Shown here piece after piece: positions 26,430 through 38,600 of a stretch of 64,000 bases of DNA. Within the stretch, counting starts at the first letter, position 1, and each line of letters opens with the position of its first letter. Source of the stretch: Lethocerus indicus. Its lineage: Eukaryota; Arthropoda; Insecta; Hemiptera; Belostomatidae. The stretch is taken from assembly GCA_019843655.1 (NCBI GenBank), contig JACDQD010000008.1, positions 11,938,442 through 12,002,441 on the forward strand. Direction: 5' to 3'. The translations under genes and the position numbers were made by a program. The notes beneath the pieces were generated by a model that saw only the letters and a list, made by a program, of their open reading frames with translations, ran no database searches and was not told the origin of the DNA.

Positions 26430-26848
26430 ACTGTCACTACCGCATTAAGAGTATAGTAATAGTCATCACGGCTCTATCGGAATACCGACCTTTTTCACTA
26501 GATTACAATGACAGTCACGGGAAACAGAAAATTTGGTTGATTCCAAACCCTGTCAGGCCTATTTTAACGTTCAAATATGTTTTCTAAATTATTCAATCCC
26601 AGGTAATGTACTTCTGAAAATACACACGCTATACTAATCTGTTGTATGTATTTTGTAATACTGTATGTATGTAATACCGAAGAACGGAATGGACAGTTAT
26701 TAGATCTGTGTATTAGGTGCGGCAAACTAGCCGATGCAATAGACGTAGTGTAATTGCAAATGTCGATTAAATATTAAGGAAATGAATTTGGCAGTTTAGA
26801 TGTCTCGTATCTAAAAACAAGTTTCCAATAATGCAATGTGTTTCAGAA

Positions 26849-27052
26849 ATGAACAGTAACGTGAAACTAGTCCTCTTGGTGGGCGTATTCGTCGGCATAG
26901 CGGTTTGCGAAGAAGACGAGGTAACCGATTTCCCGCCTTTCCTGAGAAGTTTCTTATTGCCAAAATTGTACGCACTGAGACAGATCACCGCAACCATCAT
27001 CGGAAGAACGGCCACATCGCCCAGGCTCCTCAACCGTGCCAGGCTCTTAAAA
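26849..27052 (+). CDS. First coding exon of phospholipase copy A (inferred)
   Basis: Codes for 68 residues: a hydrophobic signal peptide (to about AVC), an acidic EEDEV segment and a basic, helical stretch ([14 protein letters not shown]) ending LLNRARLLK. It ends at AAA|GTTGGT in phase 0, the phase needed by the exon at 29969. A TTTCAG acceptor directly precedes the ATG, as in copy B. The in-frame ATG at 26831 lies before that acceptor. Alternatively it could be an independent small secreted peptide of about 99 residues read through the donor. Confidence 0.6.
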
Positions 27053-27629
27053 GTTGGTAAATCCCTCCGGTTGTTTACCATCATCAGAAGAGTTTTTCCT
27101 TTTCAATTTTGTTCCAGGACAATTGAACACGAATCAAGAGTATAGTTTTAATTTTAATTATGGAAAGTTAACATGAAATTAATGAAACATACTTATGTAA
27201 TTTCAACTCCATTTTTGTTGCTATTCATTCGAAATGTGCAGTATTTATCTTATTAGGAATTCTCCTCCTTAGAGGCTCTCCATTTTTTAACAGTTTCTCA
27301 ATGGCTTGCGAAAGAAAACAACGAGGTATCCCATCTTACGAACGTTAATTTCATGGTTATTTCACTTCTTCAGCACTATGTTATTACAATGGTGCCTGTT
27401 CATTACGTCACGTATTTCGGGATTTGTAAAGAGGCCTGTCAGCCTAGGATAGCTTCAACTGCTTTTCGACCTGGAAGACAATGTAGTACTCTTCGGAAAA
27501 CGTGTAGCACTTCATTAACCAAGCTTGAATATAACGTCCGAGTGAACATTGACCGAGAACAAATTGCTGACCTTTACTCGGATCTGTCTGTTCGTAAGCA
27601 GTGGCTTATTTTGCAATAAAGTTCGGTAT

Positions 27630-27727
<98 letters not shown>

Positions 27728-30700
27728 CTTTCATTAATAAATGGGGATAAATTTACTCACGCGACGTCGCCGTTAACCCAATTACCCAGTTTTTCTTTCC
27801 TTTCGCTCATAAAAGCGAAAGTGTCGTGAAGGTGGTTGTGTTTTTTTATGAACTGCTCTAGGAGAACTCCCTGCTCCTCGGAGATTTATGTCACTTTACC
27901 TGCCTCTGTCAATATTGTCATCATATTTTGAAGAAGTGTTACACTCCCTTCGATTCCTTTTAGTCGACGCCGAACACTATGTTATGAAAAATATTCTCCG
28001 CTGAAGCCGTATATTGAAAAATGCCGTCAAGGAACCAATCAATCTCTTTTATCATTTATAAGACTAAATCTCCCTCCCGTGCTCAAAGTTTACTTCGCGT
28101 GACATTTCGAGAGTTAGGAAAATACCTGAGCGTGCTGAGTGTGATGCTTCAACACCAACCGATATACATAATCTATCTATATTGCTACTGACGTTTTTTG
28201 AAAGTCGACATCAGTCTACCTTTAGACCAAATAGGTGGAGAATAATGCTATTCCAAACAAACATAGGCATTCGAAAAATACGTTATTAGAATTGATATTT
28301 ACATTGGGACTGGATAAAAATTGTTTATTTCAATAAAGCGAGTAATTAAAGAGAAAAAAGCCCCTGGATTATGGCTCGAACCCATTAGAACGCTCGCCTT
28401 AGCTAACTAAATCATTAGTAAGAAGGAACTGTACCATTATATCGATCCTATTATCCCATCAATGCAGTGTGAAAGGATTGCTGCCGTTTTTGAACGCCGG
28501 TGTATCCTTGCGAACGACCGGCCTTGTAACAATCTGGGGGAGTGTACTAAAAGACAGAAAGCAGTTCCAAACGATTTTTTCCTCCAGGGTTTAACGCGCT
28601 ATGGCATTCGTGCTGCGTTAAGCTCGTTCGGGAATTTGTATAAAATGTAACTCATTTTTTGAGTTTAAATTTAAACACCGACCAATCGTATAATGCGAAA
28701 TATTAATTATAGATAATTAGGGGGCGCTACAAAAATAACAGGTTCTCTCCTCTATTTTCAGTAACCTTCTATGGAAGGCTAGCGCTGTTATATGATATAT
28801 AAACCTCACCTGGGAGTTGAAAAAGAGAGCCCGTCACCTGGTATTCGAGGTGTAATAAATCTCACAGCCTTTTTCTTGTACAATTTGACCATGGGACAGG
28901 CGCTGTAACTATACGAAAAGTTGTTAAAATTAGGAATTATGTTCAAATAACGATATAAAAAAATGCCATAATGTTTTCAAAAGCAATATAAGGCAGAATT
29001 ACAGAATTGTAATGTAGAAACATCGAGCCCTGAATTCGTGATTCATTTCAGTATTTTTCCTGCTCACTGTTACAGTGGCTTACAAACTGGGCAAACTCCA
29101 AGTCTCAATACCAGGGGGGTATAATCGTGTCCCCTAAATATAAATAGAGGTTTTGGAATTATTTTCCTTTTTCACATCGTCATTACTAAATCGCTTTCGG
29201 TCTTTCGCCATCCTCAGTTGTAATCGGCCGGTACCTTTTAATTATAATGGTTGAAGTGGTACTTACGTGCGCTGATTAGCCATGGAGCACAAATTAGGAT
29301 GAGAGAAAATCGAATGAGCGGAAATATTTTTTTAGGTTAAGATTTTATTTGAAACACATTGTTTTTGCAGAATCTGGCATTGTCATCTGATAAAACTTTC
29401 AGTTTCGAATTAAATATATCCCTAACAGAATATTGTCAGCACTGGATAATTTAGAATAATCTCAAGGTCATTGAGGTGAGAAACAATAAACCTACCCTTA
29501 TTAATTCCTCATTAAAAACCTTATTAATATTCTTTGCCAGTTCATTACTTTCACGTTTTTATTCATAGTGTCCATTTTTTAGCTATCTTAAAAGCTGTTG
29601 TTATATAATAGCTGATTCATCAATACATTTCCACTTGATAAGGAGAACAGTGACCGCAAGCATCAGTAATTGCCGACCTTGCAACCTTGCCTAATACAGG
29701 TAGTCACTAATGCATTTTTGCAGCTCTTGTATTTTGGGCCTTGAAAAAATGCCGATCATCTGTGTTTTTTTTAGTTCATTCTCTGTTCTGGGCGGCATTT
29801 GTGAACGCCTTTCTCTTAAATAATGCCTAGGACACAGTTAACTGCACCCTAGTTATTATTATCTATTGTATACTACCAAACTTAGTTTTATAGATAGTCA
29901 TTTGAAATCGTTACCAATTACTAATAACTAACTCTTAATCGGCCATTTGAATTTGAATTGTCTTCTAGAAACTTCAGCCGTTGGTGCCGGGAGACGTCCC
30001 CTTCCCGTGCGATTTGAGTTTCGCCAAATCGGCCCAAATTCCCAACAGTGTACACAAGCTCAGACCCGGAGATATATCTGTGATAGGTGCATTAGGCGAC
30101 AGTTTAACCGCTGGCAACGGGGCAGCTGCATCGAATATTTTTCAAATCTACTCTGAAAATAGAGGATTGTCCTGGTCGATAGGTTAGTTTTTGAAAATTG
30201 CATTACCTATTGAAAATAGTTTGTTCCATATCCAAAAGACTATCATATTTTACTATATGAAACATATATTGTTTCTATATCTTAATATAAATACACTACA
30301 TACATTTTCCTAACTATAAACCACATATTTGTGTCAGGGTTATGACAAGGCATTGAGAACCCTCTTTTCTTTGAGGGATTATTAAATATGATGAAATTTA
30401 TTATTGATTAAAATTTAGCATTATTATTATTAAAATTTGTATTTTGAGCCACAATAAACTTTAATAATATTGAATTTATTCAGGAAAAACAGCAATGGTG
30501 GTAGTGAAAGTTTTAAATAAATCAGAAACAATATGAAAGTTATTGTTTATATCTTCAAACAAATCAGTCAATGAATCTCTATATTCCTTAAATACAAATT
30601 TTACTATATTTTAAAATATTCAAATAAGATTTCTCAGCCATATGTTTCATACATTGGAGTATGAATGAAATAGATTATTTTCTATAATAAGCAAGTCACA

Positions 30701-33700
30701 ATTATTGTTTTTTTCTTCCTAGGTGGTCAAGGGACATGGAGAGAATACCTCACACTACCTAACATTTTAAAGGAATTTAACCCACATATTGTGGGATATT
30801 CCTTAGGTGATTCATTTGGGTATGAAACCAATTCGCAGTTCAATGTAGCTGAACCAGGGGCCATGACAGGTGACATGCCTTTTATGGCAAGAGAACTTGT
30901 GAAAAGAATAAAACATGATTCAAGAATAAATGTACAAAGAGACTGGAAGGTAAGCTTTGACAAAATACTGATCTTGACAATGCCTATAGTAATAATTGTT
31001 TATAACACTATAATATTTATGTCCTTAACATAATTGTATACTCAATATTACTGTAATACAAACAAAATTATTTCAATTCCCTTCATCAATGACATATTTA
31101 TATATTGAATTCCTTGTTCATATCTTCTTATTGTCTCTTTAATTATAGTTAAATACAAGACAAATGCAGGTTAAACATAAATCTTTAATAAAGTTCAATT
31201 TGTTAATAGTTAGGTTATTCACAATGATAAATTATTATATAAACCAATAGTAAGTTTGGAATATTTCTACATACACTTGATATTTAACTACAGTTCAAAG
31301 AGAATTTTATCCTTAAATTGACACATGGCATTATAATTTACTTAAATGTTAGTATAGTGAATAATAAATTCAATTTTTAAAATTCCATTCACAGTCAAGA
31401 ATGAAAAACACTTTAACTGATGGCTTGGAGAAGACAGATATCCATTTTTAGGATTAATTTTTGGCATATTATTTACTTTTCCTGACATACTGTTAACATT
31501 AAATTTAAAATCACATTTGTCAATCACCATATAGAAAAAAGGTAGGAAATTAAATTATAAATATTTAATTGCTACAAAAGTCTTGTTTAAATTTTCAGTT
31601 GCACAATTGCGCAATATTTTAGTTTTGTTACATTTTCAGCTTGTTTATAGCCCAGTAAAAGTAATCATTCCTAAAATTCTATTCTTGATGATAGAATAAA
31701 TTGCAATATTTTTATTATCAATTCCAAATTTTTTAAACATAAATTTAAAAAAATATGTCTTACTATAGAAGAATTGTAGGGGGCAAAATTCAGGTACCTG
31801 ATAAACAAATAATATCTTGTAGGTATCTTAAGACATATTTCATACGGCTTAGTATAATGAGTAACATAAAGATTATGTCACAAAATAATTCAAATAATAT
31901 AATACATTAAAAAGTGAATTTAAATAAAACATTATTTGGAATATTAATAATTGTATATGTCAATTTGAATAAAAAAATGTACTAAATTTCATATTGAAAA
32001 TTAACGAATGGGACATTTAATACATCTTCCATCAAGAGTGTTCTAATAAATAATGAAATACTTATAGTTTCTACATTAATTATTTTACTCATCATATGAA
32101 AACCCAATATGATAACAATATTGTTCTCAAAATAATGATTAATCATTTTAAATGGATACATTTATAAAACATTTTAATGCACTCCAATCAGAAATATGTA
32201 TATCCTGTGTGTATACTTATATGGAATAAATTACGAAAAAATATGAGAGCATTTACAGAAGAATTTGTATTTCCATTAATTTCTTTTACAGATAATAAGA
32301 ATAAATTCATCCATCTCCATACCTAACCTGAAATATAAATTATTTTGCAGATCATTAGTATACTGATTGGTGGCAATGATTATTGTGTTGATATGTGCTA
32401 TGAAGACACAAGCAAAACACCTGAGAAACATAGGACTGCCCTCTTAAAAACACTTGACATATTGCTTCAAAATCTACCTCGTACTTTAGTGAATCTAGTC
32501 ATTACTCCAAGTTAGTTAATTATTTATCTACTAATTGTTAAACATGTTCTATTGAACTTATTATATTAATACATAATTAATACACAATATTAAAACACTA
32601 TTAAAACACAATAGTGTGTTTGGTATTAATAAATATATTATTCTTGAAAGTATTTAGTATAGAAACATTAAAGACAGGCTTTATGCATCAAAAATGCCCT
32701 ACCTAATTAAAAATCACAAAATGAAGAAATATTAAATTTTGAATAATCATCGATTTATTGAATGAAATTATTTGCAAAACATGTTTATCTTGTATACTAA
32801 TATATATATATATATATATATATGATATACTAATCTATATTAAAAATAACTGTATTCATACTATTATTTCATATGATTTCTATTCTCAGCTCTGATTTAA
32901 TTATTATATTTAACTTTTTTTTAATAATGGTATCAAATGAATGATGGTTGAATGAAGTTACATTTTGTTTCCTTATTCGTAAGAAATTATATATTTGTAA
33001 TAAAATTATATGTTACACCACACCTTTTTAATTGTTAATATGTACCACTACTTTATTTTTCAGTAACTACATAACCAATCATTTTTTTCAGATTTGGCTG
33101 CAATTTTTCCACAATTTAAGAATCTTCCTCCATTCTGTTGGATAACACAGAGAACAGAATGTCCTTGTCTTTTGGGAAGTAGATTTAAAAATAAAGAGGA
33201 ATACTATTCTTCAATTATACAAGAATGTCAGAAAGTAGAAATGGAAATTGTAAATAATTTATATCAGCAAGAATTACAAAGTTATCTAACACCAACAGTT
33301 ATAACCAACATCTTGTAAATGTTTATTGATTGTCCAAAGAAAATTATTTAAGCATAAGAGACAGTGTCCATACCTTAATTAAGCTGTTTCTCTTTTACTT
33401 GAAATAATTAATTAAAACATAATGGTACTTTTATGATTCTGGTACTAAGAAATATAGTATTTATGCTACAAATGAACAGGAACATATATAATATTTGCAC
33501 CTTCAATTAATTAGTAATTCTGCATCACATTAAATGAAAAACATCTTAAACTAATTTAATATTTGAAATTATGATAATTAAACTTTCTTATAGTATTTAC
33601 TATCTTTAATATCATACTACCCAAATTTGAATTATTGTTTCTCTCATTATTTCAATATTTTTTAACGGTTTTAGTGCTTTTACCATTGTGGATTTCTTTT

Positions 33701-34794
33701 TGGATTATAAATATTAAATTTACATTAAATACTTATAAAAATATGCATTATAAATGCTTAGTTCAGCAACTACCACTATACATGAAAACATTCTATATTA
33801 TACCTCAACATTATTTTATCTTGAAGTGCTTAGATTTTAATGAAATATTTGATTTGTTACAGGCACAACTCCCAAAATATCAGAGAAATGATTTTGCTGT
33901 AGTAGCACAGCCATTTACATTAAATCTAACTTTTCCTGAATATACTACATTAAAAGGAGAAAATGTCACGGACACAACTTATTTATCAGAGGATTGTTTT
34001 CATTTTAGCCAGAAAGGTTTTTCAAGAGGTAAGTTAAAACACCAATCACATGTATGTATTAAAGTCTGTATATTATTTTTTTTATATATTTTTTATTAAA
34101 ATCTATCCAATTTTTATTGTAAATACACTTAATTTTTAATTTCATCGCTTTAGGTTCCTTGGATCACTTTATCTTCCATAGAGTTTTGTAATTGTCCATA
34201 TTAACAGGATTTGGGTAAAAATACTAGTTAATGTTTGTAATATATAGAAGAGTCATGTTCAATGACTCTTACCTATAATATACAATGATAGAATCTACCA
34301 TGTGACGATAATAAACTTCATATCATTTATTTATCTAGTACTATTTGCAGCCTTGGCCATTATGCACTTACTTCATGATTATTAAAATATATTAGAAAGT
34401 TATATCAGGATGAATTAATTAATTGCAAAAAATACCAGTTTAATTCATTTGTAATATTTCCATTAATGGACTGTAATAGAATAAATTTTTGTGAGTCATA
34501 AATTTACAAGTGCAAAACAAACTTAATGAATATGGAAAATTTTATTTCATTTACAACCTGATTTCCAGAGGTTTTAATCAAAATTTTATTTTTTGTGTAA
34601 ACATTGTTAGCTATGTATTAAACCACAATGATAATCAGATAATAAAAGCCATTTTTACAGCTGCCAATAGCTTGTGGAATAATATGCTGCAACCTGTAGG
34701 ACAAAAATCAGTGAATTGGTTTAAAGAATTCTCTTCATTCATCTGTCCATCAGAAGAACACCCATACATTTATACAAATCGAAACAGCCTATGA
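26849..34794 (+). CDS. Phospholipase B1-like secreted SGNH lipase, copy A
   Basis: Secreted GDSL/SGNH esterase-lipase of the phospholipase B1 family, expected to cleave acyl esters of phospholipids outside the cell or at the membrane. Exons: 26849-27052, 29969-30182 (or from 29978), 30723-30949, 32351-32510, 33092-33249, 33863-34028, 34661-34794; total 421 codons with stop. Residues 1-20 form a signal peptide ([12 protein letters not shown], ending near AVC). Block [10 protein letters not shown] (Ser113), GGQGTW after it, block III GGND (Asn224) and block [10 protein letters not shown] (Asp365, His368) supply the full catalytic set. The CRD-like segment RTECPCLLG and C-terminal [10 protein letters not shown] are family features. 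Intron phases equal those of copy B. Exon 1 was assigned by phase, signal peptide and a following helical segment; it is the least certain part. Two AG acceptors 9 bases apart precede exon 2. Confidence 0.88.
27630..27725. repeat. Compound (CA)n(TA)n microsatellite in copy A intron 1
   Basis: About 30 bases of CA repeat followed by about 60 bases of TA repeat. Inside the first, 2.9-kb intron of lipase copy A. Confidence 0.95.
28360..28410 (-). repeat. Degenerate tRNA-like (SINE head) fragment
   Basis: On the minus strand an A-box-like AGCTAAGGCGAGCG is followed by a B-box-like GGGTTCGAGCC and ends in a T run. Spacing and lack of a complete cloverleaf argue against a functional tRNA; a tRNA-derived SINE relic is more likely. 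Confidence 0.35.
32798..32824. repeat. (TA)n microsatellite, lipase copy A intron
   Basis: Short TA repeat between copy A exons 4 and 5. Confidence 0.85.
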
Positions 34795-35632
34795 CTTAAA
34801 GTGAACGTGATAATGAATAGTACAAATGTGTTACAGTATTTTGTGATATATTAGTATTTTGTTTCCTTAGGAATACTTAAAAAATAATTGTAAGGAAATG
34901 ATTTAATTTTTTAAATAATTAATTATAGGATAATAGGCTATGATGGAAATATGTGAAGATAAGGTATCTACTGAAATAAATTTTTTTTACAACTAATGTT
35001 CATTTTCCTTGCTTCTAATTTAAATCTTTAAATCATAAAACAACATACACAGCATACTGATGTACATACTCAGATTAACAAATAGGATCGAATAGTAATA
35101 TTAAGCCAACTCATAGACAGTATTACAATTATTGAGGTCATTGTATTTTCCGGTTTATTATAATACAGTAAACATATAAGTTGAACAGAATCTATGATTC
35201 TTTTACAGCAAGGCTTTTCATATTCAATAAAAGCAACATGAGATCAGTTAACATACTTATTCCAAATATAGAATTTTCTTTTCCTAACATTTATTTCTTT
35301 CAAATGCATATTGATTTTTAAATAATAATGATTTTTAAGTAATAATAATGTAGTAAAAATAAGAAATGAAAATTTAAAACTGTGTTTATTTACTATTAAC
35401 TAAATCAGAGTTGCTTCTTATATATAAAACATCTTTTGCAACCCCAGGAATAATATTGAAGCCTGCAATTTTTTACCTTTTTTTTAACAACTTCAAATAA
35501 AATAGCTTATTATCTGCCAACTAAGCATGAATAAATTAATATGCTCATAAAACTTAATAATAACAATAAAATAAATATTTACAAAAAAATTGGTTAATCA
35601 GAAAATTACAGATATATTAATGATGAAGTTTA
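34795..35632. other. Convergent 3' intergenic region, lipase copy A / IleRS
   Basis: 838 AT-rich, CpG-poor bases between two converging stop codons; expected to hold both 3' UTRs. No coding sequence seen. A minus-strand AATAAA overlaps the IleRS stop (35629-35634) and another is at 35385-35390. Confidence 0.6.
34975..34980 (+). terminator. Candidate poly(A) signal of phospholipase copy A
   Basis: AATAAA about 180 bases after the copy A stop codon, in the convergent space before IleRS. Confidence 0.45.
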
Positions 35633-38600
35633 TTAGCAAACAGTTACACATCCATTTTCAGATTCTGACAATTTAATCAGGTCTTTACTGATTCCAAATA
35701 ATATTGATGCCCGATTTTTCAATTCATCATTAGACAACTGCAATGAGTCACCAACTGGGTTTTCTAACAAAATCATTCCTTTCATATCACCATATTTGAC
35801 ATTGATAAATTTTGTACGTAAGTCTTTTTTGTCATTCACTGTACACTCTTGCAAGACTCCATCCTTTGGAAAAACACAGACAGTTTGCTGATTAGCAGAT
35901 TTTAGTGATTCATCAGTAACATCTTTACCATCTTTATATTTAAACAATAAATGGTGCCCTTGTAATCCAAATAAATGTCGTATTTCAGATTTCAGTGTTT
36001 CCAAATTCAGAACATTTTGACCCACTGGATTCTCTAGCAGTACACTGCCTGTGATACCTGTTACACCATAGCAAGGCTTCACCCCGCAAAGATTGACATT
36101 GACATATTGACAAAAGGCTGCATTAGACACATTTGGACCATTACTAGTAGGTTTAGTAATAAGAATTGTGATTTCAGCTCCCTTCAGTTGTTGACTTTCC
36201 TGAATTATTATGTTCGAACTTACTTCAGTTCCTTCTACAAATGGAACTTTGAGGGCTGTTTCAATGTATTCTGCAAATTCCTTTGAAATTGTAGCAAGCT
36301 CTGAATCCGGTGGTGTAATTTTGTAATGAACTGACACTTTATCAGTTGGGACTAAATGAGCTTTTTTACGCAATTTTTGTACCCTATTGATGATTTCACG
36401 CGCTGTTCCTTCAGCCAGCATACTTTCATCAGGCGTAATATCTAGTAAAACTAAAATATCATTGCTTGAGTGTGTTTCATATTGCTGGGATAATGTGGCA
36501 GCAGCAGGTCCTGTGAAAGAAAAGAAAATTCGCAAATCTTCTGGTTTCAATGTTTCAGACAGCACAGTAATCTTTCCTTCATTTTGGAATGCTTTTAGAT
36601 CTTCATCCTTCAATTCTTTAATAGCCTTCATAACAGCTTTGAATTGCCCTTTAAGTCTAGCACCGAGTGTCTTGTGGTCTGGTTCTGCCCGAAGTGTAAC
36701 TCCATAAGCCAGTTTATCAGTTGTGAATACTACAGATTTTACATTTAATTCTTCCAATATGTATTTCTTGAATGGTTCTAACTCATTAACATTTTCAGTA
36801 TTGTTAAGTATAACAATTACTTCTTTCAAAGGATATTTAATGGGGATAGTTTTTCTGTCCCTAATTATCCTACCTAATTCAACTACAGTCTGCATCCTCT
36901 CCACAGCAGATTCAATTTCCTTGTTGATGAGTGATGTTCTTGGTTGCGGAATTAAAACAAAATGCACACTTTTCTCCTTCTTATTTGTGAGTAACTTCAA
37001 ATTCTTAAACATTAGTTCTGTGAGGAATGGAGTATATGGAGACATTAATCGTACCATGGCATACAGGACACTTCCAAGGGTGGATAGAGCATCTTTACAC
37101 TCAGACAAACCACTTTCACCCTTGAGACGACGGCGATTCATTCTGACATACCAGTTAGTAAGGTTTTCAATAAATTGTACCAGACGTGGTACTACAGTAT
37201 ACAGCCGATATGCTGCCATTTCTTGGCGAACAAACATACACAATGATTGAGTGAATGATAAGATCCATTGGTCCATTAAATTAGATGATGTAACTTTCTC
37301 ATCATCGAAGGTAAATGTCATTTTCTCTTCGGCATTAATTCTCTCAACATTTTGAATGAAGAACCTATAAGCATTATACCATGGTAGAAATACATCCTTT
37401 AGAATATCTCTGACTCCTTCTTCCTTAAATCTTAAGTTTTCTGCCCTTACAACTGGGGAATTGATTAAATATAATCTAAGAGCATCAGCACCAAATTTGT
37501 TAACAACTTCCATTGGGTCAGGGTAATTTTTCTTACTCTTCGACATTTTCTGGCCATCAGCAGCAAGAACAAGTCCATTGGCAATCAAGTTCTTAAATGG
37601 CGCCTTATTGAATAAAGCTGTTGAAATTACAAGAAGTGTGTAGAACCATCCACGAGTCTGATCTATACCCTCAGCAATGAAATCGGCGGGAAATCGTAAA
37701 TCAAAATCCTCCACATTTTCAAATGGGTAATGAATTTGAGCATATGGCATAGATCCAGATTCAAACCAACAATCAAACACCTCCGGCACCCTTTTCAAAG
37801 GTGGATGATTTGGCCTTTTTGAAGGAATAGTTATTTTATCAACAGTTTCTCTATGTAAGTCATTTACTTTAATTCCAGAAAGCTGTTCCAGTTCATTGAC
37901 ACTTGATATACAGACAAACTCTTGCATATCATCTGATACCCATAATGGCATAGGAGTACCCCAGTATCTGTTTCTGCTTACAGCCCAATCTCTAGCTTCT
38001 CGCAGCCAGTTTCCAAATCTTTTATCTTTAACAAAATCAGGCACCCAGTAAGTTGACTGATTTGAAGCCAACAGTTCTTGGGTCATATGCTGAACTCTGA
38101 TAAACCAAGAAGGCACAGCTTTGTATATAAGTGGTGTGTCCGATCTCCAGCAAAATGGATAACTATGTTTTGTAGTGCTTGCACTGAACAATCTGCCTTC
38201 CTTCTTTAAGAGTTTTATAATCTCTTTATCGGCATCCTTGACATATTGCCCAAGGAAGTCTGAGACAGGTGCAGTAAATCTACCACTGGCATCTACTGGG
38301 CACACAGGTTCTTGATCCTTGGTTATCACTCCGGCACTTAGACAAACTCTATTATCATCTTCACCGAAGTACGGAGCTTGATGTACCACGCCTGTACCGG
38401 ACTCTTCTGTCACATAAGTGTCCGTCAATACTTGAAAAGCTGTTTTAATATTACTAAAATACTTGAATAGAGGTGTATAACGTTCCCCCTTCAGCTTTGA
38501 ACCCAAAAATTTATCAATCACAGTATAATCATCTTCACTCTTAAAAACAGACGAAAGACGTTTTTCCATTAATATATACATTTTATTGGTTGCTTTATCA

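Larger units (their letters stand above)
14881..26848. other. CpG-rich gene-poor region upstream of phospholipase copy A
   Basis: No recognisable gene. The open frames here are short and carry no family signature. It holds a fold-back repeat (15121-15445), degenerate copies of a dispersed motif (near 18117), a GC-rich island at about 22320-22700, a 14-base G run (19541-19554), a C-rich patch near 25361, a TATA-like promoter candidate (24814) and a palindrome (26405-26429). An upstream non-coding exon of lipase copy A probably lies in its right part. Confidence 0.5.

Noticed and set aside
27630..27725. Regular repeats as a CRISPR-like array
   Set aside because: Simple CA/TA microsatellite without spacers, in an animal genome; no CRISPR array occurs anywhere in the window.
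28360..28410. Functional tRNA gene
   Set aside because: B-box-like GGTTCGAGCC is present but acceptor and anticodon stems do not form.
33250..33318. Continuation of lipase copy A exon 5 to the stop at 33316-33318
   Set aside because: A good donor (ATT|GTAAAT) at 33250 and phase match to 33863 restore the catalytic Asp/His block; stopping here would remove it.
33635..33862. 76 codons open before lipase copy A exon 6
   Set aside because: Intron read-through: a clear acceptor (TTACAG) at 33857-33862 and the correct phase place the exon start at 33863.
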